DNA from: Paramecium tetraurelia
Lineage: Eukaryota > Ciliophora > Oligohymenophorea > Peniculida > Parameciidae
Direction of reading: 5' to 3'
Assembly (NCBI RefSeq): GCF_000165425.1
Contig: NW_001799055.1
Location: 499,804-563,803 of the forward strand
DNA length: 64,000 nt
This document shows, piece after piece, positions 12,365-25,822 of the stretch (position 1 is the first letter of the stretch; each line of letters begins with the position of its first letter). The position numbers and the translations under genes are program-made. A model generated the notes under the pieces. That model saw only the letters and a list, made by a program, of their open reading frames with translations, was not told the origin of the DNA and did not search any database.

Positions 12365-15300
12365 ATGTCTGAGAGTGAAAATTTCAAATTAAGAAGAGAA
12401 ATTATACAGCTCAAAAAATAGATTGAATAATTAAGAGAGGATGGTCGTTAAAAGGATTAAAGGATAGCATTCTTGGAAGCCGAATAAGAGTTCCATTAGG
12501 GGAGATATGAAGAATAGAAAGCAAAATATAATGAATTGCTTTATTAGAATGAGAGATTTAGAAAAGATGGTTAATAGGGATGATGCATATACAAAAGAGA
12601 CCTTAAAGAATTAATTAGATAAAGCAAGGGATGAATTAGATAGAGAGAAGGCTGCTGTTCAATAATATATTGATTAATTGGAGAAGGTGAAACTTGAAAA
12701 TGGTAATCTGATGTGGTAATTGACTTAATTGTCATTGAAATACAAGGATGAAAATATCGTAAAGGATGAATTCCATTACAGAGACGAGGTTTAGGATAAC
12801 AGAGAAAAATTGAAGAATTTAGTGGAGAAAACAAATGCTTTGAATTAGGCTATTGAGAGATTGAGTGCTGAAAACAGAGTATTGCGGAAAATGGCAGGAG
12901 TTCCAGATGATTATTAATTTGAATTGGATGATGTGATTTAAGAAGGGCAATTGTAAGTGGAGAAGTACAGAGCCCAAGTGATTGAATTGGAGAGAGAAGT
13001 GGAAGAATTGGAAGAAGAGAGAGCAAGGTTGAGAAGAAAATTGAGAGAATAAGTAGCTGGAGGTGAAGTGAATTTGGAAGAATTCGATTCTTAATCAAAT
13101 AATCAATTGAGAAAGGAAAATTAGGAATTGAGAAGTAAAGTAAAGATGTTGGAGGAAGAAAATGCCCATATTCGTTAAAATTAATAAGATTATGGAGCTA
13201 TGGGCATGGGCACATAATAAGGAATTATGAAAGTTACTAATGATTAGGTGTAAGAAATGATGTAGAAACAATAACAGGAATTAAGAGAACAACTTTAAGA
13301 GATAGTCAAGAACTATGAAAGGGTAAAACCTCTAAGACACTACATAAGTCAAATAATCAATTATATAATAAAGATAAGTTGTTGATACGGCTGGATTGGA
13401 TAAATTAAGTATGCCTCCTAATCCCATTCCTGGAGCCTTTGGAAATTATAATGATATTAAGGATGGTTACAGTTAGCGCTTTAATGTTAAATTTCCGGTT
13501 GACATGTCTTCAGCATATGGGGATTCAGGCATGGATCAGATGTAATTGAAATACGAATTAGCATCATTGCAATTGTAGAACATAGAGACCTTGAGATTAT
13601 TATAATAGAAGGAAGCTGAGTATATGAATTTGTTATAAGAAGTTACTACTATTAAGGAAGATATAAAGGGAAAATGTTTGTTGGTCTAAGATCAGTTATT
13701 TGTGAAATACATTGAAGAGAGAGACAAATTTAAGGTGATGTTTGGAGAGATCCAAGAGAAATACAAGGCTTAATTGGATTTGAATGCGGGAAAGCAAAGA
13801 TTAAATTAGCTCATTATGAGGAATTTATGAGAGACAGAGAGAAGCCAAAGAAAGAAATGGAAGAAAAGTTAGGAGAGATGGCTAAGAAGACTGCTATTTT
13901 AGATGTCAATTTGATCAAATTATCTCGAAAGTATGATGCATTGACTGAAGAATATAAATAAATGAAGACCAGTTATACAATAGTAGAGAGTGAGAGTATG
14001 GCAAAGGAGAAGGAATTATTAGAGAAAATATATAATTTGATTTCATGGAAGAAATCAGCAGAAGAACATATGAGGGTTATGATTAAAGAGTTAAAGAATT
14101 CAGTACCAGCTGATGAATTCAACAATCTTAGATAAAAGTTAGAATACACATAGGATAAATTGGCTAATGCCTAATTGAAAGAGGCAGAGTATTAAAAGAG
14201 AATGGCAACACTTGAGAGTCATGAGAGAGAAGCATTTGAAAAAGGAGAAAGAGTTAGGTAATTGGAAGAAGAATTAGTGGAAATTTAATTGGAAGAAGAA
14301 GTTATTAAGAAAAGACTGTAGAGTTTTGATTCTGCTTTTGACAAATATGTCAAGATTTATGAACATATTGTTGAGTTTATTAAGATTAAAAATATTTCAG
14401 TTATTGAAATATTTAAATTATTCGATGAGAATGGAGACAACAAGATTTCAAGAAGTGAATTCACCACAGCTATTAGTAATATTGGAGTTCCGGTGTCTAA
14501 TGATGATATGGAAGTTGTATTCATGTTTGTAGATTTAGATGGAACTGGTTAAATAGAGTATTAAGAATTCATTAGAAAGCTCAAGAGATCAGGAATCAAT
14601 CTTAGAAAACCTGAAGATTAATTACTTTATCAATTATATAATGCAATTAAGGAATCAGGTTACGATTTGAGATCTGCATTCCAAGCATTTGATACTAATT
14701 GTGATAATGTTATTTCCAAGGCAGACATGAAAGAAGCACTTCTTTAGATGAATATTAAACATGATCAAAAGGCTATTGATTATATCTTTAGAATGGCTGA
14801 CACCAGTGGAGATAATTAAATCAATTATGAAGAGTTCTATGTATTATTTGATGAAATTGTGAAAAGTGAATTAATCAATCAAGGAAAATCAATCTAACTC
14901 AGCTTAGATATTAAGTATCAAATTATGTGTAAATTGGATCAATCAATTAAAGATTAGAGATTAACATTATTAGATGTGTTCAATATGATTGATAGAGATG
15001 GAGATTAAACAATTACTTTTAATGGAATTTTAAGCTTTGTTTAGAGAATTAGAGGGAGGAATCTCACCTGATTTGGTTAGATAATTGTTTGATTAAATGG
15101 ATTAAGATCGAAATGGTCAAATTAGTTATAATGAAATGTTAAATTATTTGAGAACTGCAAAAACAGAAGAGGAAAAATATCAAAAGTTACAATTTATATA
15201 ATAGAGAACTGAATAACTGAAAACTATGTAGGAGACCGATGTGACTCTCCAAAAGGCCAAATAAGAAAATTAAGGATAGACATTAGAGGATAGATTGAAA

Positions 15301-18106
15301 ATGAAAATAAACATTTTGGAAATGAGGGAAAAAAATGCCTAATTAAAGTGTGATGTGCTACTCAATTAATTAACCAACACAGAATTGACACTTAAAGAGA
15401 CAACTAAAACTTTATTTGAACTCCAAAATTAAATGGAGAGATCTAATGATACTTTCTATAGAGATAGAGAGGAGAAACTAATGTTGTTGGAAAAGTTAAA
15501 GGGAGCATTATCCAGAGAAGAAAGTGATAAATTGACTAAACAGATTGAATAACAGAGGTTAACCATTTCTGATTAAAACAGTGCAATTACAACTTACAGG
15601 TAATTGTATGACACAGCAGTCATGTAAACTAAAAGTATGAAATTAACTATTGAAAAAATCAAAAATGATTCTGACACAATGTAATAAACGATAAAAGAAC
15701 TGTAAGCAGTATCTGATTAGAATATGATGATTGGTAAATTGTATCATCATCTCATGATTGCCAGATGGCATGAAGCACAAACTAATCAGAAGTATGAAAA
15801 GGTTTTGGATGAGTTAAGAAAACTCAAATTACAATCTGAGTCATATGATACTACAATTCTTAAACAATCACAAGAAATTATTTAATAAAATACCATATTC
15901 TCAGAGCAAATTAGATCATATGAACAATAAATTACTGAGCTCAAATTAAAAATATTGCCAACAGTCACTTTATAAAGAGTTGAAGAATAAGCAAAAAGAG
16001 TCAAAGAATTATCAGATATGAAATAGGAGGTTGAAAGATAAAATAGAGAATTGAGAGATAGGTTCTATGAATTACAACTTAAGGCAGACTATTTTGATAA
16101 TTACAAGGAGAAGTTAGATAATCTAGAGAGAAATTTAAGACAGAATAATCCTGATGAATTAAGTTAGTAAATTATAGCTGTAAGTTAAAAGTTATCAGAA
16201 GAAAAAATAGAATTGCTTAGAGTCAAAAGGGAAATGCAAGTGAGTGCTGAGAAACAAGAGTATTTTTAAAGATTAAATAAACAATACACTGACACAATTA
16301 AGAAGTTAGAGTACGAATTAGCACATGCTGACTTGGATTTGAGGAAAAGGGAAGAAGATTGGAGGAAAAGGTTCTATGAATAAAGAAAAACCATTTTTGC
16401 CTAATTGGGACTCATTGAAAAAGATGATATGAAAGAATATACTTAGAAGAATACAGATGCAAGTAAGATGTTGATTGATGCAATTTAGAAAAAATAGAAA
16501 GAGCAAATGGAACAATAAAATTAACCTACTGAATAATAGTAAGTAGAAATCACATAATATTAGAAAAAAATCTAAGAACTAGAGGCTTCAGTAAAGAAGA
16601 AAAATATTGAAATTGAAGGATATATAGAAAGATAAAAGATTGTTACAAGTGGCACCATTGTATTTCAATAGTAATAATTGGAAGATTATACTAAGACATT
16701 ATTAGCTTAAGAGGCTGAAAAGGTGTCTGTTGCTGGTTAATAAATGCTTAAGGCAATGCAAGAAATAATTCAGGATAAAGATAGGGAATTGGATAGAAAG
16801 GAATAATAGTTAGATGCTTTGAGGCAAGAGACGTTATTACATAAGAAAAAGGATATTGCAGAAATCTAAAGATTAACAGATCTATTGCATAGAAGAGATT
16901 AAGTATAACAGGAAGCAAACAAAACAGGTAATAGCAATAATTACAATAATTTTTCATATTTGTAATAAAATTAAATGGCTGAATTGCAACCAGTTTTAAT
17001 AGAAAAATATTAATAATAATTATAAGAAAAAGATAGAAAAATTAAAGATCTTGAATTATCATATGAAGCAGAGAAAAGTGCTTTAAAGAAAATGAAAGAG
17101 GAATTAATCAAAACTATTGCCATTAAAGAATAATTAGAAATAGAATTAGATAATGAAAAGAAATTGAATGAAAGCATGTAATATGTGTAAAAGATTGAAA
17201 AATTATAAAATTTAGTTAATGAAAAAAATAACTAATTGGTTACATTAAAGAAAACTGTAGTTGCTTTAAAGGAAGAATAATATAAGATAGCTGGAGAATC
17301 TATAGACAAGGAGCAAATTTACAAAACTAAAGAATCTAAATTAAATAATAATTCAACAGAACTTGAAACCAGATTAACCAAAATGGTTAATGATATGAAA
17401 TTACTAAAAGAGGAAATTAAAGATAAACAGAAAAAGTTAGAACAACTTCAAGAGAAGGAAATTTAACATAGAGCACAAATGACGGATTTACAAAAGAAAA
17501 ACTCAGAACTCAAGGCTATCATCTAAGCTGGAGGTGGTAAATTAGAAGAATAAGATCAAACTGTTTCTAACATCCAAGCTAAACTTCAGTAATTTAACTA
17601 AATATAGATGGAGAAAGTGCAATTGGAGAGAGAAATTCAATTTTTGAAGTAACAAGGAGGAACAAGAGAATTATTTGATAAAGATGCTACATTAAAGCCA
17701 CCTACAGGTTTATATTTTAAAACATTCGCAGAGTTGTTGGATACTCTCAAATAATATCTGATAACAAAACCAAAATTTGATTTGCTATTTGAATTTAAGA
17801 AATTAGATAAGTAGTTTACATAAGTATTGCCAATGGGAAGGTTCTTTGAAGTATTATCTAGTGCTGGAGTAAAGTTGAAAACAAGGTATACTATACATTA
17901 ATAGTTTTAGAGATCAAAAATTAGTTATAGACACAATTAAGACAAAAGATGAAAATGCCGATTATTATACTAAATTTTATTATGTTTATAAGGGTTGGTC
18001 TGATAATGTAGTTTAAACTGATTAAGCTGATAAGTAGTAATAATAACAATAGCAATAAATATAATAATAGCAATCACAAAAATTTAGTGCAAAAAGCAAA
18101 AAATGA
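12365..18106 (+). CDS. CEP290-like coiled-coil protein with embedded EF-hands
   Basis: About 1,896 aa. Residues 1-665 and 920-1850 are almost continuous coiled coil. Several stretches resemble animal CEP290 in order: a LRKMAGVPDDY region leading to YRAQVIELEREVEELEEER, the KNSVPADEFNNLRQKLE segment, and a late KREEDWRKRFYEQR segment. Between the two coils (about 14,400-15,150) six EF-hand-like loops occur in three pairs (for example DENGDNKISRSE and DLDGTGQIEYQE). Human CEP290 has no EF-hands. The end is Gln-rich. Introns: 13323-13348 (26 nt) and 17886-17910 (25 nt). Four single-base frame breaks at short runs (12557-59, 13379-80, 13788-90, 15036-38) cancel out in length. CEP290 forms Y-links of the ciliary transition zone. 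Orthology is likely but not proven. Confidence 0.72.
18020..18075 (+). repeat. Gln-codon tract in the CEP290-like C-terminus
   Basis: A near-continuous run of CAA, CAG, TAA and TAG codons encodes a polyglutamine stretch just before the end of the coiled-coil protein. Under the standard code it would be a run of stops, so it directly shows the TAA/TAG = Gln reassignment. Confidence 0.8.
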
Positions 18107-18148
18107 AAAAAGATTTGATTGAAATAAAATAAATAATTAATTATTTAC

Positions 18149-19367
18149 TCAATTCATTTCTATAGATAAATTATATTTTTTATATTTACCAGATGAAATT
18201 CTTGGTTTAGAAGTATTTGTACTGGATCTCCTTTTAATATTATAAATTTTTTACTGTTTTATATTTTACTAAGGCTTAATTTACATAGTTGGAGGTTGTT
18301 TTTATTAGAATTGTTGATGTTACTGGTTTTAATTCTTTTTAATTTGCTATTTTTTCATTTAGTTTAAATATTGGATAGTGCTTTAGGCTCTTACATCCAT
18401 TCCAGTGTGGCATCTGGATTGATTTGTAACCGTAGTTTTATTTTTTTAGTGATTATTGGATAGCCTCGCTTTCATCTCTTCCAAGGGTTCAGTAGAACAT
18501 CGATTAGAATTTCTCTAATAGCTGGATAGAGAGGAGCGATTCAACAACTATTTTTTCTATAGTATTTATGCCACAGTTAAAGCTTATTACTATAAATCCA
18601 TAGTTTAACTATTAATATTAACATTAAGATTGATATGACTATTATTAACATTAAAGATATTATTGGTCTTGGATGGATTGCTCTTGCTTTTCTATTTCAA
18701 TAAAATGGCTGCGAGAGTGGTTTTGCTAAGTGACTTTTTGGACTCAGTTGGAATGGACTTCTTCACAGAGGAGGTTTTGGTATCTATTTCAAAGGGTCTT
18801 TGATTTTTTTTACTTATACTTCCGTTGATAATGACTATTATAATGTGTTGTGCTGTTGGAATTGCTCTTTGCTCTGGAGGCCCCTTTTTATTCGCATTTT
18901 TTCTTAACAAAATCTTTGCAATTTATTGTATGCAACTTCCTTTCTAAGTCGTTTAAGATGGTTCTATATGTTTATTATGTAGCTGGATGTTTGGCCTTTT
19001 TAGGTTGAGGAGGCTTTAATTTTTATTAATAAGGTTTTGGCTATAATACAACTGCATCGTCTGATAAATGTTCAGATGAACTATTAAAATTAAAATTTAG
19101 ATCTAATTGATCTTCTGATTTTTCATTTCCTTCTGTTTTTAAACGATGGGGAGATTCAATTGTTTAATATTTTTCAGGTGTTTCTTCAAAAGGCATTCGA
19201 GGAAACACATAATCCTATTTTGATTATCTAAATTTGAATTCGATCTCTTCTCTCTATTAACATCTATTTGAATATAATGGTTGGCAAACTTGCATAAAGT
19301 AATCATCTGTTCTATTCGAAGAATCGCAATTAAATTTATCAGTCATTTGTGAATATATATCATCCAT
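18149..19367 (-). CDS. Low-complexity Ser/Asn/Gln/Lys-rich protein
   Basis: About 405 aa read through with no intron. The N-terminal part is acidic and Ser/Thr-rich, the C-terminal two thirds basic with many Asn, Gln and Ser (for example KTNNIFNVNNSH). One base too many in the run of eight T (18813-18820) breaks the frame; both sides are clearly coding. The stop lies 43 bp from the convergent stop of the CEP290-like gene. Composition suggests a largely disordered protein; no domain recognised. Confidence 0.7.
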
Positions 19368-19434
19368 TTCTTATAATTATATTAATAATTATAGTATTGA
19401 ATAATCATTGATAATTTACAATTAGTTAGCAGCT

Positions 19435-20583
19435 TCATTTCTTAAGTAATCTATTCCCTTGAACAACTCGCAATTGCAATTCCTTTACTCTGGCAGCTCT
19501 ATTCAAAATTTGCTTAATTTTCTAATCATCCCCACAATAATATTCCAATTCACTCACCAATTCTTAATTCACTTTCATTAAATTGTCTATATGTGTCTAC
19601 AATTGCTTCAACTTATTCTTGTAACAATTATTGTCATTGATGATCGTTTGGTTATCCATCTTAGTCTTATTAAACTCTTAATCTGCTTAAGAATATTATT
19701 CTTAACGATGAAGTTGGGTTTTCTGCAATTAAGCCTTTTTCTTATTCAAATCATCCTTTTTTTGTTACTCCATAATCAAATATTTCCTTTACTTTGATAA
19801 GTCAACCTCATTTTATTATAATTCTTGATTCATGCGATTTATCTGTTACTCTGTGGATTTGTTGTTTTATTTCTGCTATTGAAATTCCTACTCTATTTTT
19901 TTAATGTGTTCATTGGTATATGCTAATTGTTATTGATACTATATTATTTATGCAAAACTATTACTTTATTTATTTCCTGTTCCTAGTCACTTTACTATAA
20001 TTATATCAACTGATCTTGCAATATCTAACAATCTTATTCTATTTTCCTATTCTTTTGCTAAATCTCATTTATCTTCCTGTTCAAGTCTTTGTTCTTTACT
20101 TCTGCATTGTAACTTTCCTATTCGAATTGTTCAAGTTTATGTTGCAAATTCTCAATAATTGATGTTTCCTAAATGACCGAATCCGATAATTTATTCAACT
20201 GTTTTCGTGCCTATTAGATTTCAAGTTATCTTTAATCATTAATTTCTTCTAATTCTTTCTGTTATAAAATTTATCTCTCCTAATCCAAATGTCTCTCTTT
20301 CAATATTTTTGATAATTGGTTAATTTCTTAGGTCATCATCTAAATTTAACCAATACATTATTCATGTTTCTATTTATGTTCATGTTCTAAAAGTAACTAA
20401 GAAATAAGAATATAATTAAACTTTTTCCTCATTAGCCATCTTTATCTTGATTTCCCATTTCCCCATTTCTTATTCAAGCTATTCTAATTCCTCTTATTAT
20501 TTTTGAGCTTCATAAATATCTGCTTTTAGCTAGGCTATGATAATGTCTTTTTAATCAGATTCGTAATAAGAAGATCTATACAT
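19435..20583 (-). CDS. Coiled-coil protein
   Basis: 365 aa, introns 20397-20421 (25 nt) and 19939-19964 (26 nt). The whole product is heptad-rich in Glu, Gln, Lys and Leu, ending with a distinct segment (ELEYYCGDDQKIKQIL). Likely cytoskeletal, basal body or ciliary, as for many ciliate coiled-coil proteins, but the sequence cannot prove this. Confidence 0.8.
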
Positions 20584-20746
20584 TAAATGTTTTGTTAATA
20601 AAATTTTATTGTTTAATTAATTAGTTGATTTTAATTAGACAATTAAGTAATTATTTTACCTTAGAAATTATAATAACTTGCCTTTTTCATTAAAGATTAT
20701 CTCTAAATATTTATTAATCAATTATTTATTTAAATTATAAAAGTGA

Positions 20747-23431
20747 ATGAATACAAATAGAACAGATAATGGTTTATTGCAGGACTGTTATTTTGGCCCT
20801 TGTGTTTTGGTTGATTCTACTAATGTGAACAATTATAAAAAAAATTCACCTTCTAGGAATTCAATCTCATCAGATTTTAGTTAAAAAGATATTGAGTAGT
20901 AATCAAATAATATTTCTCGGAATGTAGAAATGTTGCCCATAACTCTGCAAGTGTTGAAGGCCAAATAAAACTTTAGATCTAAGGGGAATCCTAACCAATA
21001 ATCATAAAGCAACTTCATTAAAGGAAGCAAGAGACAATTGCTGGAACCTAAAAATTAAAAATCAGAAGGACCCTCCTTCTTAAAAACTTATATTACAAAT
21101 AGCATCATAAATAAATTTAAAAATAACCTATACTTGTCATCGTATGTCCTCCCATATTACATGAAATATATTTTGGATAATGAAAATTACCTATAGGAGT
21201 AAAAGGAAAAAACTAAACTAAATTCAAACAAACAAGAGAGAAGGTATTGAAATTATATTTTAAGTCAGTAAAGAAAATGGCCAAACAAACAAAATGTTGA
21301 AATTAAGTCATTTACTTATGCCTGGGAAAAATCTAACAATTTTATGGGATTTCATATCCTTATTTGTTCTGTTTCTTAGACTATTTTTTTGCACCATGAT
21401 TGCATCCTTTGGATAATCGGATAATTTTTTTAAAGGCTGTGAACTTTTCTTTAATATATATATACTATTTGAGACTTTATTGACAATTTGTAGACCTGTA
21501 ATTCTCTAAGGAGAAATTGTAAGTGAGCTTGAATAAATTTGGATTCTCTATTTGAAACATTAAATGTTAGAAGATTTATCCAGTTTTGTTATTTGGTTTA
21601 TGATTTATTTTGGTTTAAATTAAGTGATAGTTCTTAATGAAATTTTTGCCATTACACAATTTGTCATAACTGTTAGATAAATAGCAAGAAAATATAATAT
21701 TCAAATCGAATAATTGTATTTAAAAGGATTTAATAGTGATTTTCTAGATTTGATTAGTCTGTTTATCATTATATGTTTTTTTGCTCACACAATGGCTTGT
21801 TTATGGTATTATATAGGCCATATCACTTTGAATCAAGGTTCTTGGTTAACATACTATGAAACAACCAATGAAAATATTTGGGCTAAATATAACCTCTCTT
21901 ACTATTGGGCGACTATGACCATGGTTACTGTTGGATATGGAGATATTACACCTAAAAATCAGGTAGAGGTTGCATTCGTATCCATAGTGATGATATCATC
22001 CAGTTGTATGTTTGCTTACTCAATGAACTCTATAGGAGTGATAGTGAAAACTATTTATGATGAAAAAACAAGATTTAAGTATTCATTTATTGAAACTTCC
22101 CTAGGAGAACGTTAATTTTGATGAATCAATTCATGTCTAAAAACGAAGTAGATTCTTAAATCCAAAGCAGAGTGAAGAACTATATTAAATTTAGTATTGA
22201 AAATGAAGTCTTAGAAAACAAAGAGGAAACTACTAAAATAATAAATGATTTACCAGTTGGTTTAAGAAAAGAATTAGAATCGGACATTTAATAGAAAGTT
22301 ATTTAAAAAATAAAGGTGATAACAGATTATTTTTCAATACAAACTTAAAATAAAGTTAAAAACAATTTATGTCTAGTCAAATTCACTCCTAAAGATATAA
22401 TATACCACAGAGATGATATGAAAGATAAAAATTTGTATATATTCAAATAGTTATGTAGATATTTCATTTCTGAAGGGGAAGTCTAAATCTTCGAAGAGCA
22501 AAGTCAAAAGGTGATCAGGAGATTAAAAGCTGGGGATGTTTTCGGAGAATTTTAATTTTTTACAGGGCAGACTCCTAAAGAATCTACAATAAGTGTAGGA
22601 TTTACATAATTATATAGGATAGATAGGGAGAAATTTATAAATATCATAAAACAAACGCAAAAAGATTATGAAAAATTTCATAAAATCAAAGATTCTATTT
22701 TATATTCTAAAAATTATACCAGCATTCTATCTAAATGTTATATATGCAATAAATATACACATAGAGATATAGAATGCCCTTATTTAACATATTAACCTTC
22801 TAAATATCTAAAGATTTTGAAATTTAACAAGTCTGAACATAACGAAAGACAAAAATACACCAGAAACAATAGAAAAAAGAGCAAAGCATAACTTGATCAA
22901 TAATAGATTGAAGCAACTATACGAGACTATTAAGAATTCTTAACAGAATCAATGTTAAATGACCTCAATGATCAAGTGTTAACATATTAAGTATCAGACA
23001 CTATTAGTGGTCAAATTGAAACAATTCCTATAGATGAATTCAGATAGAAATCTTCAAATTCTATTAATAAGAATATTCAGCAAACTGGTTTAAATAGAAG
23101 AGAATCATAAACACCCAATCTGGACTTAGATAAGAAAAAGTCAGTTGTTTTAATTAAGTAAAAGGTATCTTTAACAGAAGAGGAAAAAAGAAAAACACAA
23201 ATTTATAGGGAAACTTTAATTTTTAAATAGTTAGACCAATTCTAAGTGAAATAACAGTTCTATATGTTGGAAGGCATGGATAAAATGCAGAATTATATAG
23301 ATTATTTACCACATAATAATGCTAATATAGTTATCAGAAATGCAAACAAAGAAAAGCCAAGGACTAAATCTATTAAGCCTTAGGTCTTTAAATTTTCGAA
23401 TAATAGTTTTAGAATTGCTAAAAATATATGA
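20747..23431 (+). CDS. Cyclic-nucleotide-gated (CNBD) K+ channel with CCHC zinc knuckle
   Basis: About 886 aa. A long polar N-terminus is followed by six hydrophobic segments (about 21,320-22,060). The pore contains the intact K+ filter TVGYGD (21927-21944). A C-linker and a cyclic-nucleotide-binding fold follow, with GDVFGEF at its core (near 22,535). Directly after it lies C-x2-C-x4-H-x4-C (22736-22777), the exact spacing of a zinc knuckle. The C-terminus is basic and disordered. Intron 21244-21268 (25 nt, CAG end). One missing T in the TTTT run near 22117 breaks the frame between pore and C-linker; restoring one base gives a length divisible by three. It should sit in the plasma or ciliary membrane. 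A paralogue lies at 44.9-47.9 kb. Confidence 0.92.
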
Positions 23432-23484
23432 CTTTATAATATTTAAATTTTAAATAATCATCATTCTTGAAATTTTTAATGATA

Positions 23485-24321
23485 TCAATAATATGAATAC
23501 TTATATCCGTAGTTAGATGAACAAGAATGATGGTGATGATGGTTTTGATGATTATGAACAGGCTGCATTGAAACCCAATGTTATTAAGTAGTATAATGAA
23601 CTGGCTAGAAGCAAATAGATTATGGTTTTATGGTATTAGAGTTTGTTGTTTCTACTATCCTTTCGACTTAATATTGCTTGAATATATAAGAGTATTAATA
23701 CCTTTATTGGTTATTCGATGTATTTAGGCTATTCAATTATAGGAACATATACAGGTATGGTAATCTCTTCATTTTGTTAGTGTATTTAGCAAGGTTATAT
23801 TTTATTATTTATTTATTAAGTTTAATATAATTAGTATGAATTTTATTACTAATTTAATTACAAGAGTCTTATTTATTTTTCTAATTCATTTATTGTGTTA
23901 TGTAATCGCTTAAATTATTCATTTTTTTTAAGTATTTCTGACTCAATCAGTTAATCTTACTTGAGTTCAGATTTAAGGTACTTAATCTCTTAGGATAGAA
24001 ATTCTTATTCGTTTAAAAGTTGCTATTGTTTTTATTTTAAGTCGTGAATTTCATTTGAATAGTTTTCTACTTGGATTTTGAAGTGATCGTTTTTGGATTA
24101 GAGTTACAATACCTCTTTTTTGGTGTCTTTATATTAATACAAATATATGTACCCATATTCTGTCTTTGTGTCTACTGAAATTAGTTTTTCAACTCTCTAT
24201 TTTTCCTTTATAGATTATTCAAAATAATGTATTATTCTCTGTCTTTTTGTGCAATTTACTACTCTAAGTTTCTAATTTTCTCAATTAATGCTTCATCCAA
24301 TTGGTTAGTTGTATTTATCAT
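23485..24321 (-). CDS. Coiled-coil protein with His-rich C-terminus
   Basis: 261 aa, introns 24127-24152 (26 nt) and 23677-23701 (25 nt). The first 170 residues are a Gln/Glu/Lys/Leu coiled coil. A Val/Pro-rich linker (ITIPVYVPIIEQPKYIE) leads to a C-terminus with the cluster HNHQNHHHHHS and an aromatic end. The His cluster could bind metal or be low complexity. It is convergent with the K+ channel, 53 bp between stops. No family recognised. Confidence 0.72.
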
Positions 24322-24381
24322 AAAATAATTTAACGTATAATAATTATATGTTAAATATGAGTATGCTAATTTTATTTAAAA

Positions 24382-25822
24382 TCACTTTGAAATAATCTAT
24401 GTACAGTTTGATAAACTTTATCTTGATTCCCTTGTAGTATTTTACTCAAATATTCTACCAATTTAGGTATCAAAATTAGGCAATCTATTAACAAGAGGAG
24501 AGGAGTCATGACAATCTTCAGTGTCGTATCTTTGCTTATAGAGATCATACAAGATTGAAAATTAATCGTACGCATTCTTTAATTGTATTCTGTCAGAGAT
24601 TTTCTTTTCCAATAGAGATTTCAAGAGACTCTATAAATAAAATACTCATTTACAATAATATTATTTGAGAAAGCATCACACTTATCTAAATCCAAATTAA
24701 ATTAGCATATTCTGTTGTTATGCACTAGCTATTCAATTGTATCCCCTTTAAATGGTAATTCATGAAATAACCTAAACATCAATTTGTTATTTTTACAATT
24801 AATAAAGTAGACACCCACTGCTAAAGACATCACAGCTAAACGAGTAATATGTGCATTGAGAATTTAATACTTCAGGTGCAGCATATCCAGGAGTTCCACA
24901 CTTATATAAAAGATATCTGTTAATATTGGTGAAGGTTGCAAATCCAAAATCAATAATGGTGAGAGAGGTGAAATCATCTTCTTCTGCTAAAACCAAATTT
25001 TAAGGTTTAATATCTCTATGGATTATCTATATTCATATATCAATTTACTTCCAATTCAGAAAGTTTGATCAAAGCTTCAAATAGACGTTTCATTATTGAA
25101 AATATTTGAAACAAGGAGAAGGTTTTATTCATCTTTTTGTTATTTTCCAGATAATGAGACAATGAATACCCATCCAGATAATTCATTATTATTAAATACT
25201 GTTAGTCATCCTGATAGACATCTTAAATCTGAACAAAATAGTCAAATCCTTTGACTTTGTTCATCACAGCTATCTCCTACTCTATGATTGACTAAAGTTA
25301 GATATTCTATTTACGTAATTTAAAGGAGTTAAATCCTTATTATTAATATATTTAACAGCCAATTCATTTCCAGTAGATTTACATTGAATTTTTTTTACAC
25401 TTCCCGACGACCCTCTGCTTATATCACTTTTTACAGTATATAATTCATCAAAATTACCAAAACTACATCTGCAGCTGAGCAAATTCTTTAGTCTAATATT
25501 CATTTTATAATGAAATATACTTTATAAGTTAGTCAGGATCTTTACTTATGAAAGTCTTAAATTTTTTCTTTATTTTTATAGTAAACCCAATGAATTTGGG
25601 CTGTTTGTTCTCAAATTTTATAATCCACTTAATCAGAGTCATGATTCTGATTAGGACCTGAAATCTAAATATTTAAACACCTTATTTTAGCTTTTCTAAT
25701 AAGCATGATCATAATACCTTATACATCACAATTTTATCTCCTGTATATTTTAATTGATAAGGATGATTAAAAAATATATTCTTGCTGTAAACTTGCAAAG
25801 TGAGAATTGCTTAGTTATCCAT
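24382..25822 (-). CDS. Ser/Thr protein kinase with N-terminal PH-like region
   Basis: The catalytic part shows a Gly-rich loop (SRGSSGSVKK), AVKYI with the conserved Lys, HRDIKPQNL, DFGFAT in place of DFG-loop start, and CGTPGYAAPEVL, so all key catalytic residues are present. Introns: 25292-25314, 25027-25048, 24772-24796 and 24631-24653 (22-25 nt). Upstream coding sequence to an ATG at 25822 gives a short PH-like region (FIGFTIKIKKKFKTF) of the sort seen in front of many Paramecium kinases. Two single-base breaks at short A and T runs and an unclear intron near 25,690 make the N-terminal 130 residues uncertain. A conservative start is 25503. Confidence 0.85.

Noticed and set aside
23494-23674. 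A (+) frame starting MNTYIRSQ
   Set aside because: It is antisense to the His-rich coiled-coil gene, whose splicing and stop are consistent; the acidic run comes from the antisense of the His codons.
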